This document shows positions 38,186 to 50,900 of a stretch of DNA of 64,000 bases, in pieces. The stretch spans positions 438,348-502,347 of the forward strand of contig NW_020170394.1 in the NCBI RefSeq assembly GCF_000524195.1, given 5' to 3'. A program made the position numbers and the translations under genes. The stretch is from Echinococcus granulosus (lineage: Eukaryota > Platyhelminthes > Cestoda > Cyclophyllidea > Taeniidae). Numbering within the stretch: the first letter of the stretch is position 1; the number at the start of each line of letters is the position of its first letter. Below the pieces are notes generated by a model that worked only from the letters and a program-made list of their open reading frames with translations, searched no databases and was not told the DNA's origin.

Positions 38186-41100
38186 GGCCAACGATCCGTT
38201 TATCCGCCAATAGATAGAATAGCAATGAACTATGAAAAGTTTTAAAGTGCTAGACGGTGATTGTTTTATACCCACCTTTTAATCTTTCTTGTTCCATCTT
38301 ACTTCAACAGTAGAGGTATCCTATTTACTTGTCCCGTTGTTTTACATGGGGTCGGGTTTGGTTCTTTATGAGGGAGTGAACTGTATGGATTGATTCAGAT
38401 GAGATAACCAGGGAATAGGGCATATGAAGCAGACACATTCTGATGTAGCCTCGTTACCAATACCGTTCGAGAATCAGAGTCCTCCCTAAATATCCATGGG
38501 TGTGCAGAAACAACTGGGGTGCTATCAAAGGAAATGCTGCTAACGGAGCGTAAACACCGGCATGAAGGTCAAGACTGTTTCGTCGTATGACTTCTCTTTC
38601 TTCGACGTTAGTTATCGCGACGTAGTTCGTGCTTTGAAAACTGCTCATGAGTCAGAAATGGGGATTATTTGCTGTCTTTTGTGAGCGAAAAGTTTTCAAT
38701 TCCAACTCCACTGATGTATTTTGTGAATTCCAATGAATCGCAGTTTTCGTTCACCTTGTGGACTGCGTTGAGAGAACCTAGTGCCTTTGTACCGCTCTAC
38801 AATGAGCAAGTTTCCCATGGGAATCGCTTTTGGTAGAAAGATTCGCCCAGAAGCAGAGCCACTTGTTAAAGCATAAATTAAATTGTCTTTATACAGCTAC
38901 TGTTCTCCATTCATTCTCCTTTACCACCTTGTCCTTATTTCAAAGCCGTCATCCACTTTGTCTGGATTCCATTCTACTTTTAGGGCAGTTGAGGCTTTCA
39001 TTTGCATGCTTCACGGTGCACATTTTCGAAGCGATCAAGCCTGATGTCGTATCAGTTGCTGCTTGTCTTCCCACGAGCACAAGAGTGGGGTGATTGCCGA
39101 AAGTGGAAACAGTCCATTCCTTTTTCTGTGCTGCCTGGGTTTAAAATCCTTCCAGCCAATTTGGAGTCTTTGTTTACGCAATCTAAGGCCGCTTAACGTT
39201 GCTATGCCTTCTAGAATCCACGGTTATGAATGGAGCTTTATTTTTAATGTAAAGAACGGTTGACGTTTTGTTGACAGAAACGGCTCCGACGGGCTACTAT
39301 ACCGGTGATATGGGAACCGAGGTTGCGAGGGCTGAAGATCCCGCGCATTCTATCATATTGATAGTCAACTTTTCACTGAACTATCTTGTTGGCGTCTTCG
39401 CCCAGAGTCATTCGTGAATTACAAGAATTGAACTGATATGAGGAGATGAGTGGAGCATACGCAGAGCTAACAAAAATCACACCACTTGAACGCATGCTAA
39501 CGAGATACATTTGCACGTTTAGATGGCACAGAAGACATTAGCGAGCCGGTGTTTGTTCGTGTCATAAATAAATACGAAGGATACATTTAACCCTAATTTT
39601 GAGCTACCTTTTTGAAGGTACGTTTGTTTAGGTTAAGATGGACGTGGCTGTTTATAAGACATTCCCCGTGGAAGGACATGACCGAATGGACTCACGGTTG
39701 ACAGGCTTGTCAATTTCACGCCACAAATCTTGAAATATGATAGAATTGTTAGAATTTCGGCCACATTTCTACTTCTGAAATAGAGTGCAAACATTCATAA
39801 TTCTATTCCGGTGGCTTAAATTATCCTTGTTGTAATACAGCACGAATTAATGCACTCCTGAATAAATTGTAGACCTACTAAAGTCGTGATCCAGTGTCAC
39901 AGCGAATTGAGCTTTCTTCTGAGGCAGCTCCGAATGCACCCTAGCTATTGTTCTTTTGGAAGGCGGGAATGGATGCAACGATCACAATTTCGTGACGGGG
40001 AGACTGGAAAAGTAGAGTGTGCCTCAGATTTCTTACGGCAGCTATGACTTAATGTAGATTTTATTTGGGAAAACCTAAATATATGGCGAGATATTATTCC
40101 GGTGGTCATGAAACTCCACTTCATCGCGAATCAGTGGTGGCTAAAATTTAACGGTTCTGAGAAAAATTTCAAATAAATTAATGAGATCAAATCCACCTCC
40201 TCGTACCTATCCCGTATGCTAGTTATAGGTAAAAGTTTTACGCCCACACGTCAAACTAAAAATTGATGTCACAGGATGGTGACCTCCCTGAGAATGTTTA
40301 CAAGATGGTGGTAACACACAAATAAACTTCTGTAATACGTTGATTGTTTGCATAGATCGTGGTTTTGGTTGCACGGTCACTGCGATGCATCGCTATGTTA
40401 GGCCCGTAGGACGACAGACTGACTACTCTGGTTTCATGTGCAGCTACCCAGTTAGATGAAATGAAGTAGAAACTTATTAAACACACGAAAATGTTTTGTG
40501 ATTCTGCTCAGATAACCAACAGGAAGTCTGTGAACACATGCCGTATCTGATCACAGTGCTAATATCATATAGGTTTTACTTTTCTACCCTTCTTATTGGC
40601 CAAAGTGGAAAGGACTCGACTGTGATATTGCATACGTGTGATTAGCAAACAGGGCCAGTGTCGTTTACATGGATCATTTCCAGGTGGAAGTTTCCTGGAA
40701 CACCGAGTTAAGCCATGGTCAAGCCACCATCGCAGCCGCAATTACCGTCATTGAGGTGGATTAATTGTGCTGCCTATTGGATGCTAGTTTTATATAGTAG
40801 GATTAACAGCAGTTCGCTGTAAAGTCAGTTGCCTACAAAACCTCCAGCTATCTAGTGCGACTCTTTGATACCAAATAGCACAATGTTTATTGTAACATGA
40901 CAGAATTTCTTCGGAATTTACCTTACCGAAGTCAACCACCCCACTACTTCAGACAAGATACTCAAGTCACAAAACCATCATCTTTTCCCAATTAGCAGGA
41001 GATCGTGAATCCCGTTTCCCCAATCATGAGTGACGATCAAGTGTGTGCATTGAATCAAAGCCTGTAACTTAATGAAAAATTACTGTTTCTGAAGCTTTTT

Positions 41101-41625
41101 TAACCGCCATGTTTTCACTCCTTCCAGAATTCTACGCGGATACGGTAGATTAAACTAGTCTACAACTGGACGGTTTTTCTCGAGATGCACTGCGATATAA
41201 GCATTCGTGGGAGAGGTATGATTAAAAGATAATTCCTATTCTCATTTACATTACGCTTTTCGCCCTTTAGGCGAGGCAGACAAGTTTTTGAGTGGAAAGT
41301 TTTCGCCCAAGTTTTAGTGTATATAGATCCCATGCACTATACTAATCGGTAAGTGGGTTCCTATTGCATGCAATGCTACTGTAGCTACATTCTCCCTAGC
41401 ATGTTGAGATCAATCTGTTGAGAGAAGAATCACCGTTGTATTTGTGCAGATATCCTAAATGGCTATTATATATAGCAGATGAGCGTAACTCCATGTCAGT
41501 GCTAGTAGACGAAATCCGACTTTTTATACAAGACAAGTGGGCGAACAGTGGAAAATGGGGGACTGGTAAATATGGGGAGGGGGTAGAGCGTGGGGTGCGT
41601 GATTGGGGCGGGATCTCCAACTGAG
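38186..41625. other. Intergenic region 3' of the aminopeptidase and calcium sensor genes
   Basis: A 3.4-kb convergent interval, mostly AT-rich with no repeats recognised. It holds two isolated exon-like segments on the plus strand near 40682-41067, described separately. Otherwise no coding signal was seen. Confidence 0.4.
40682..41067 (+). CDS. Candidate pair of exons of an unrecognised plus-strand gene
   Basis: After the acceptor ...CATTTCCAG, 40682-40756 reads VEVSWNTELSHGQATIAAAI..., ending at GAG|GTGGAT. A second segment after ...CCAATTAG, from about 40998, reads EIVNPVSPIMSDDQVCALN and stops at TAA (41065-41067). Both are phase 0 and would join. Composition looks coding, but I recognise no family and found no upstream exons. 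It could be the 3' end of a gene or chance. Confidence 0.25.
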
Positions 41626-44600
41626 CTAACTGCCGGCACTGGCCAGCAGGTTATAGAGGTGCTCATCGTTGATGCAGCCTCGAATGAACTCCTCCTTGGA
41701 GAGAACGTGGTCGGAGTTGAGGTCCATCTTCTTGAATATCGCGTGTGTCCTCACTTCCGAACTGTTCTCGGGACTGGGGTCCGTCTCGCCCACCATCAGG
41801 TAGATGGCCTAGTAGGAGCAGCATCAGACGTGATTCAATACCTCGTAATTACAGTGCTTTTCGAATTCCGAGACAGACTAGATGTTACATTAACTACGCT
41901 ATAACAAGATTTCATGGAGGTGCATTGGGATCTAAAGCCTGTAGAACATGTTTGTTACTGAATGAGATCATATTCGAAATCGATCTTTTTCACTATCAGA
42001 ACACTTTTTTGAGGGAAAATGGAAGTTAACAGCTGAACTAAACGAAAGGTCACTGGTGATTTACTAATGGTTAGGAAGTGCGGATTTTATTGTAAAGTTT
42101 ACGCTACTATGTTCGCACATCCAGTGGGATTTCAAAGGAAAAAGTAATGATAATTCAACAAAAAATTCTATTCTAATGAATTCTCTAGACTGGTGACCTT
42201 GGTTGGTGGGTATATTGTGCGCGGTTCTTCATCAATCATTAGAAAGACCCCACCAAAATTTCGGAAACAAAAACCTAGGGGTTTAATTTGGATTCGAACA
42301 AAAAAAACATTTTCACTTGGAATCACTTTGCTTATTTCATTCATAGGGTGCATGTTAATGCAAAAACACTGAGTTGGAATTTGAGTCAAGCCCCTCTAGG
42401 TATAGCTAAACCAATTGTCCCAACTCGACGATTCAATCCTTCGTGGCGCTTCACCCACATGTGCATAGAATGTAAATAAACAAAACATTGGAAAGTATTT
42501 CCACTTGAAGGCCACTTAGGATGAAACTAAGTAAGACAAATCTGGTCATCCAACATGGTTAGAAGGCCTTCGAAGGCACACAAAAGTGGCAGGCCAGATA
42601 CTTTCTACCGTAAGCCGCTTCAAACTGCTCCTTTCCTAATGCCATCAGAACTGTCTACTAGTCACTTTCGGGATCCTGATGCCACCAAAACATTAAACAT
42701 CTTAGCTCCTGTGCTGTATGTCTTTCAACATATCATTACAGCCTGGTTTAGTGGACTAAAGAAATGCTGTAGAAAAAAGCCTCAATTTCAATCTCTGGCC
42801 ACACTTCAACGCAATAGCCTTGCAATTTAGGATGATCTTATTTAATTGCACACTACCTCCTGCCAAAAGGCAAGCGTGTCAGCAAAGCGCACGATTAGCC
42901 AACTGTAAGCTGTTCGGTAGGATCCAATACTGCGGGGCTGATAAATGAACTATCCGCCGGTAGTACCACTTTTCATGAAAACTTTGCTATCCATCCGGTC
43001 TTATCTGAACTTTAAGTCCGACAAAAACATAACTATAGTTTCCCGTGCGTGGTAGAATCACGTTGGAAGATTAAAATGCGTCTCCAAGTTTTTTGAGTAT
43101 TTCCAAAAAAATGCAGCTGTAGAAATGGAGGTATCAGTGTGTTTGTCGAATAAAAAGCCATCGCGATTAAATACGAATGCAGCTTCACCTATCCGTTTAG
43201 CATCCAAAAGTCTACTTTTGATGTCATTGCACAGTTTTTGAGGCAAAAACAAATTCAGATGGAAACTAAGACTAATGGCTTCTGAATACCACCACCTTTT
43301 AAGACGAAGATTCACGAGGACTACGAGGATCGTAGGTAAGTTATCTGAAAGCCACTCCTCGACAAAAGTTTTTATGTGAGGAAAGGTGAGTGCTTCTTCC
43401 TGTCTGCTTCTGAATCGCATTGGAGTCAGTGAACTGGCGTTTACAACTCAGCAGACATCCACTGAAGGGCGCTTCAACTACCAGTCAAGTTGAATTGCCG
43501 CACTCAAGTTACGTGGCGAAGATGCACCCTCCTGCGTAGAGTTTCAAACCGGATCTCCAAAACAGCGGCTCCTCACTTCACACCTCAATCAGCTGCTATT
43601 CACCGAAACTAAAGCATTTTTCAAAAAATTTCACCACTTTTTAAATGGAAGGCGAGAATGCTTCCGAATTGTTGTTCATTGTTTTGCCCCTCCTTGCTAG
43701 CGGTGGTACGTAGCAGCAACTGTGTTTATAAAGGAACTCTCATAGTAAACGAATTTTGCAAAAAAAAGATGACTGCTGATGGTTTGCAATAAATCCAGTT
43801 AATACAGTAAATGTAAATAACTGAGCGTTTCGCTTAGTTTTATGTCTAACCGAATTCGAGGTATTCTATGTTTATGACTTCACAGTCAAGAAGAAGGTTT
43901 ACGGGGCAGTAAATGTCGCAATACCTTGATGATTTCATTCATTTCTGACTCCTCAATATGTCCGTTCCCGTCAATGTCGTAGAGTTGAAAGGCAAGGCCA
44001 AGTTTCTCCTCAGGACCACCGCTCTGGGTTATGCTGATGGCCTACAAGGCAAAGCACTGAATGCCCGTTCGGCTGCTGGGACCGGAGAGTGTGTATGGAT
44101 AAATCAGGCGAATGACCCTCGGCGCTGAACTTGTCCGCATTAATGTCGCCTACACCCTATTTGTGGATTCCATTACTGACCGAATTAACTGCTTCGGCAC
44201 CATAAGTGTACAGAAAGCCTTGAGGAAAAGGCAGACACTACTTCTTCGTCAGGCGTTAATTGCGCGTAAGAACGAGATGTTGGTCATAGTTGAAGAAAGT
44301 GTAAGTACAGGTATAGCAATTGTCTGCATTCCCTACGTGCAATCTTATGCAAATAAATATGCTCAAGTAAATTCTTAGCTTGAATTGTCCTTAGTTGACT
44401 ACAAGTCTCATTTAAGTGACTCGTGATGAATAATAAAAAATATGGATTTGCATTTCCAGAACAACACAGAACCTATAAGAAGAGCACAGTAAATGCGTTA
44501 TTCAACCCGGACAAAGGCAAAATGTTGCACCAGTCGAGTAAGAAGGTGTTTAGTTGCAAAAAAGATGTAACCATACAGATCGCCACAAGAACTTTAGGAA

Positions 44601-47600
44601 AGAAATGACGAAAGCTTAGCGTCATCTTGGCTAAGTCCGGTTGTCACGAGGGGTAGTCGTTACCTCCTAATGCCGACAGTAAATGGAAAATGCTGACAAT
44701 CAAAAGCTCCATACAAAATGACTTTATGGGCTGGCCGAGGACCTACTGCATTGCAAATGAAGACTTGAATTGAAGGAAATGGACAGCATTTTAAGAATGA
44801 AGTCGAATTTTACATCGTAGCAAAAGGCATAGAGGCTTAAATGATTAATAAATGACCGACGGAATGCTTTTACCTTTAGAATAAAGAAGGGCATTTCATA
44901 GTTACACGTCGAGTTTGGGATACGTATGTGCGTGTGGACGAATCGGTCCAATGTTTTTAACAGTCGTTTATTCTAATGCATCATGCACTAAAATAACCAT
45001 CAGTTTTAAATCACAACTCCTCAAGAAACTAAGATTTGTAGCCACTTGGCAAGAGTGCCGGAGTGGCCACTTCAAATAAACACCAGATCACAAGCTGAAT
45101 GGGAGGTGGGTTGGCAGAGAACTAATCCACTTATTTGGTCAACCCAGCGATCAAGTTACTGCTCGTGGAAACGACTGCATTCTTACGGAGAGAAACTCCG
45201 AAAAATCGATCTGGCCACTGTTATCTTGATCGAAGGTGCGAAAAAGGTGGGCGTAGAAGTCCTTAGCCTTTCCGTCGGGGAAGAAGTGCGTGTACATATC
45301 CAGGAAGGCCCGTCGATTAAGCTGACCAGATGGGCAGTCCTTCTGCAAAACAAAAAAGAAGGAATGACTTGAGATTAATGCTCCGCAAGGCTATGTGAAA
45401 CATAAGCTAAACACATTTAGTGCTTTGGTGTTTTTACTAGGCTTCCAGAGGTGTGAAGCTGCCTATAATATTGCGTTTTGTTTCGTCAAAAGTGGTACAC
45501 TACTGTGTTTGTGACTTAAACTCCTTGAAAATGGTGGGTTAATTATGTCAAAAAACATATGCCCACTAGATGCTGCTTAAGTAAACCATTTTTGCGGAGT
45601 ACTTGGGCATACTTCTAAACGTTTTCATGCATAATCATACTTTCATTCACTGCGTCAACACAGCTATAGTTGGGGAAAAAGGCGGTCTCAGAGAGGTGCG
45701 CTTACAATAATGGAAGTAAAAAGTGCATATTTTGTCTTATTTAGAGTTATCAAGTTCATTCCAACCATTAAGATCTTTCCACTTCTTCAAATTACCTATC
45801 CTGGTTGATTATAACATCTATCTGCTCATTTGGACACGTCGAAACAATCTCCTTTGGCTATTGTGGGTTGAAATTTAAAAGACTCAAATATTTATTAATG
45901 AGGCAATCGTCAGACCAAGAGGAAGACTCAAGAATGTGAATAACAAAGGATGCTTTTCGTCGTGAACATCACCAAAATCATGATTTTCATCCAAAGTAGG
46001 TAAATTTGGCGAAATCGTCCTTATGAGGGTGAACATTAATTCCAGCAGTTAAGGTAGCTTATCCTGGGTATTGTTGCTTAATTTAGACAAATAAATTGAA
46101 ATTTCGCTACTGAAGGTGGAGATAGAGACGAAGCTTAGAAGCCATTTCGTTGCTCTATTCAGTAAAGTGGGCGATATCTATGTGATAAAATTCCGCTATC
46201 GACTCGTACCAACGTTGGCCCGCACGCTTTCGTCATTTTAGGGGTTGAGAGTTTGGGTGAAATGACATAGGCGATCTCCATGACGTGGTGATGTCTCCGA
46301 CTGCGATTATCATGCATTTCCAAACCAGTTTTAGGGTAATTTGGTGGGCTTGCTGCTGGTTTTTACCATTTGAACACCACCACCGTAACTTCACTAACTT
46401 TTGTTTACTAAATTGTCGCATCAATTTCATTTGTAGACACTATGAGTGCGGTAAATTTCTCAATAAAGTTCAAAAGTGGTAGAGTAAGTACCATAGCCTC
46501 AGAAGCAAACCCCAACCACAAATAAACCTAAAAGTGAAAGTAGTGTCAAGAATTGGTTAATAATGTCGGAAGGTGTAATAAGTCAGAATGTACTGGATTA
46601 TTCCAAAATAATCTAAGGACACTACAACGCAGTGCCGTCGACGTTTTCTTGACCATCTGGATTCCACACAGGGAAATGTGTTGAGGTCTAAGGATTGATC
46701 AAGGTGATGACCTCATGGCTGAAGCTTGGATGGACAGGACTCAAAGGGATTGGATGGAGTCTTTATTTACCTTGTCCTCCTTCAAGCGCATCACATAAAA
46801 TTCGTAACAAAAGTATTTGTTCCAAGCGTTCGGCTTGTTTAGTTCAAACATAGCGCATTGGGTGGGAGCTCTTCCTTGAATGAGGGCAGCTCCACTAATG
46901 TGAGCGCTAAATCTGTAACCGAATTGAGCACTAGAACAATCACAATGCAATTGTCAACATTTGCAGTTAAATGGAGCATTTTGAACACTTTACGATGGTA
47001 CACTTAATAGTGAACCACGACGGTTCTTAAAAGTGTTGTTTGGATAACACTCGCGCGGCCCTTTTTGATGGGGAGAAAAAAGGTAATGAAGCTTATAGCA
47101 GTTGGGATTTATATACAGGAGATAGTACATTGTCATCCTCAGTTTTCATGTTTTGGTCAAGGTAGTAAAAATGGTAGAAGAGAGTTGGTAATGAATCGCC
47201 AATAACAGCAATAAAAAGGTCAGTGACGGACCTGTTAAACAGATTATTGAAGCTATGAATACGGTAAAATGCATAATCTGTCTGGGTCTTTTAAAGCGTC
47301 AGGTATACCTTTTGAATATTTGCATCATTGATATAAAATGGTGTATTAATGTTTCAAATGGAAAGCTGGTGAAACTATGCTAGGTTTCAATGCAAAGGCC
47401 GAACTAATTAATAAACCAGGTTGCCCACTGTGCCCAGCTATTAAGCAGATGATATGCAGGACTAGGGACTAAATAATCCAAGCAGTACAACCAGGGAAGT
47501 GGACTTTTGAAAACGCGCAACAAACCACTAGAACAGGGAGCCACAAACTGTGCTGCGCCGGTTCAACTCTCACTACTACAATGGACAAAGCGGAATGCTG

Positions 47601-47978
47601 GCAGGAGGACCAATAAAAGTATGTTTGGGGTTAAATTTGTTTATTGATGGAATGATTGAGTTAGCTGAGTTGTGGTCTCCATTAAAATACTAAAGTTGTT
47701 TTGCTGTACCCATTTTAGAGAAGAAGCGCTTACGCGTAAGCTGGTGGAGTTTGTTCGAGTTATAGCGGATTTCAACATCGGCAATCTGTTTACTACTGAT
47801 AAGATTTAATGCATGCGCAGACTGGAATGATAGGTGAATGGATTGTTGGTTGGATCCGGCTACTTACCAGGAATATGCTGTGCCATTTCTTGATCTGCTT
47901 TTCGGTAAAGTGTGTTTTCAAAGCGAGAGCCCTGATCTCTGTTCTTGAGAGGTGGTGCTTTCCATGAATCGCACCCAT
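41626..47978 (-). CDS. Neuronal calcium sensor family EF-hand protein, 4 exons, 188 aa
   Basis: Exons 47868-47978, 45187-45342, 43925-44041 and 41626-41808 give 189 codons including the stop, close to the ~190 aa of NCS-1, neurocalcin and visinin-like proteins. N-terminal MGAIHGK fits a myristoylation signal (Gly2). EF1 is degenerate, with the family-typical KDCPSGQL. EF2 (residues 75-86, DQDNSGQIDFSE), EF3 (111-122, DIDGNGHIEESE) and EF4 (157-168, DLNSDHVLSKEE) keep acidic ligands at positions 1 and 12; EF4 has His instead of Gly at position 6. Such proteins switch membrane association or partners on Ca2+ binding in neurons. Every intron is phase 0, so skipping exon 3 would remove EF3 and keep frame. 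Which NCS subfamily it belongs to is unclear. Introns of 1.1-2.5 kb contain nothing recognisable. Confidence 0.92.
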
Positions 47979-50900
47979 GCGTCTGGATCACTCAGATGGA
48001 CGATGGTTTCCGTCACAATCCGTTATTTCCCTTAGGCACTGCAGTCTATAATAGTGCCAAAGCGGCGTGCAAAGTGGATGCACACACGCATACGCATGCA
48101 CGCACCAAGGGGAAGAAGCCCATAGATGTTGGGGAAGGACCAAGGAAACGGGAAAGTATGCGCGTGCATGCGTGTCGCCTAGATCCACCAATACCTTAGC
48201 GCACTAAAATAGATTTTCCTGTCATTGACCTTGCAGCATCTTGATTGGTTCGTCAGGGGACAAGCATCTGGTGAGTCACGGCGACACGGATGTCAGTTTA
48301 AAATTGAAATTACCATGTGCGATGTAGTTGGTAGTACACCTATTTTTTGCTGTTTATGTACGAAAAAGTCGTTGTCAGCAAACGTTTTGACATAAACGGC
48401 CCATCACAAACAACAGATTCATTGCAAAAGCACAATGTACTCTAAACTTAATTTTTTAAAAGCTGCTCGGTGGAATAAAAATGCTGCTTTTCTTCATTAT
48501 CTCTCATCAATAGATACCAATGTCTTGCGCAAAAGGTATAGGAGAAATCAGTAGCAAAGTAAGTGAGGATATCTTATGTTTTTAACTTACCTCTGGGCTA
48601 AGAATCCACCCCTTTTGCCCATTGTTGGTGCGGAAATTTGCATTGTCTATCTCCGCCATGGCTGTACTCTCTGGATTTACAGTTAAGTGCATCTACAAAT
48701 TTGCGACTGGATGCACTATGGAGTGCCCTCAACAAGTTAGTCATACTCTCCATTCATTAGGCTTTACGATGCTAATAGTTCAGTATACTCCTTTCTATGA
48801 GAGACTTAACTTTGGTAGCCTAAAACGGTTGGTTCTCCAATGGATTAGTCTCCAGTCTTCCGGAAATGGCGTTCCTCCTCATCGTAGCAAATACTTTCAA
48901 CTATATGGATTCTCGCTCAAGATAACGGTCGATGCCTAATTCAAAGGTATCTTTGAATGTAAATCATTTGCGAGGACGGGTGCGAACTCCTGAATTGGGG
49001 TTCATTTTTATTTTTTGAGAGTGCACGTATTTAGAAGTATTTAAAACTGTTTTGCAACCACAGCTCAGTATTAAAGCTAAAAATGGTAGAAAAATGCTCG
49101 AAGCCATAATACCAGAATGCCTCGGCCACTGTTCAGTAGTAGAATAATAGACAACTCTAAAACTCAATTAGCCAAACTGCAGAAGAAGCTGTGTTTGATG
49201 GCAGAAAGTAATGTGTTTTGGGGTTTGAAAGGTCAGGTAAACAGCAATCAAATTCTGCTGCGGTGTACTACAATAACCCTAATTTGTGTACTTCGTCCGT
49301 GAAATCCTGAATTCAATTACAAACCACCGTGGTTGACCAACGGACACCATTTATGAGACACACTTTTAACAGTCATTAAAATGTGTTTCTTCTTCGCCTG
49401 AGAGCACTAAAGACCCCGTTCTCGTTTACTTTAACAGTAAAAAGACACTGTACATTAGAGGTCATTTTAAGGTTCCATTGAATACATGTGTAATAACGCC
49501 CTGTCCATCCGAACAATGACACACCGGTATGGTTAGCATTAGTCGAAGTACCTTCTGAATGTGAACGTAGAATTACAAATATCCATACCACAACATCCAA
49601 AAAAACTTCCTCCGGGTCTTTTAACTCTCCCACAAAAGTCATGCATACATCCTCCAGACCGCTTTGATGAGCTACTGTTTTAATCACTGATTAAATACAT
49701 TTGCACCAAGATCGTTATGCTTTTAAAATATAGACGGTAAACAAATGGTCCATTCTTGAAGTTTAATTACTTTAACTAGAGGATAATTCTTTAAACTGGT
49801 CGAGGATAGTTTAAAAAGTACTTTTAAGTGGTGTAAAAGTTTTATTGGGAAAATGGTGGCACTTGGCAATGCAAATTCAGAAAAAAAAAACTTAGCTTAA
49901 TAGACTGGCCGATTTGAAAAAAAAGTGGATTGCCATGGCCAGTGAATGGCTGTTCGCAAAGCTGTGAGCCAAGTCATCAAAACTCAGAATTTGCCATATT
50001 TCGACACAATTGATAATGCGTAGATGAAAATGCTGATTACCTAGTGTGAGAAGGATTATTGCATGGAATAGATTGTTAATTCCAGACGAATTACTTATTA
50101 TCGTTATCAGCAAATACCGTCTTTGGAATTGGTCTTAAGTGATTGAAGGGTAATAGTATTCCATTGTAGAAGACACGCTTTGTAAATACTTGATTACTTT
50201 CGCTTTAGGTTCACAATATGCCAAGTTATGCAACTGGAAGAGTCAAGTTTTATCTTCTAACTTTGTCACAAGACGTTCAGATCATATTAATTACACCGTC
50301 ATGATTTAACCTTAATTCAATGAATGGCTTGAGGTCAGAACATTTATGGTACGTAGTAAAAGCATATTTTACGGGTGCTTAGCGCTTTGACGTGGATATA
50401 CCAATGACTGACAGTGGTGACGACCCGTCACGATGGCCTTAAAAACGCGCAATTCGCTTTGCATTGTCGGAGGCAATGACTTGCACCTGTGCAGTAATAT
50501 GGTGCCCAAAGCTTGACGGAATTAGAATGATATCGCAACAGCCCCTGTAATTTCAGCCACAGCAAATACTACCAACTTTTTCTATGGCAACCATTGTGTG
50601 CCCAGTAATTAGACAATTGTACAATTAAAACCGGTCTACTGTGTTCCACTTAATATAGATAGATATAGAGGTGTTCTGGTAAAGTGTTTCCGTACTTTTG
50701 CTGTCTTTCAACCGAAATTTATTAACAGCTTTGACATTTTACTGTGAAAGGCAATAAATGAACACCAGAAGAAAAGCCTTCTTCAGGGTTCATAAGCTTC
50801 ACTTAACAGTAAAATTGTGTAAAGTGCAGCAAATTGCATTTGAGATACTTTACCTCATTAATAGTCTTTTGAGCCCGTAGACCCTCTTATGAGCATTTCT

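Noticed and set aside
48073..48105. Alternating CA/CG-rich low-complexity run
   Set aside because: Too short and imperfect to be more than a simple repeat.
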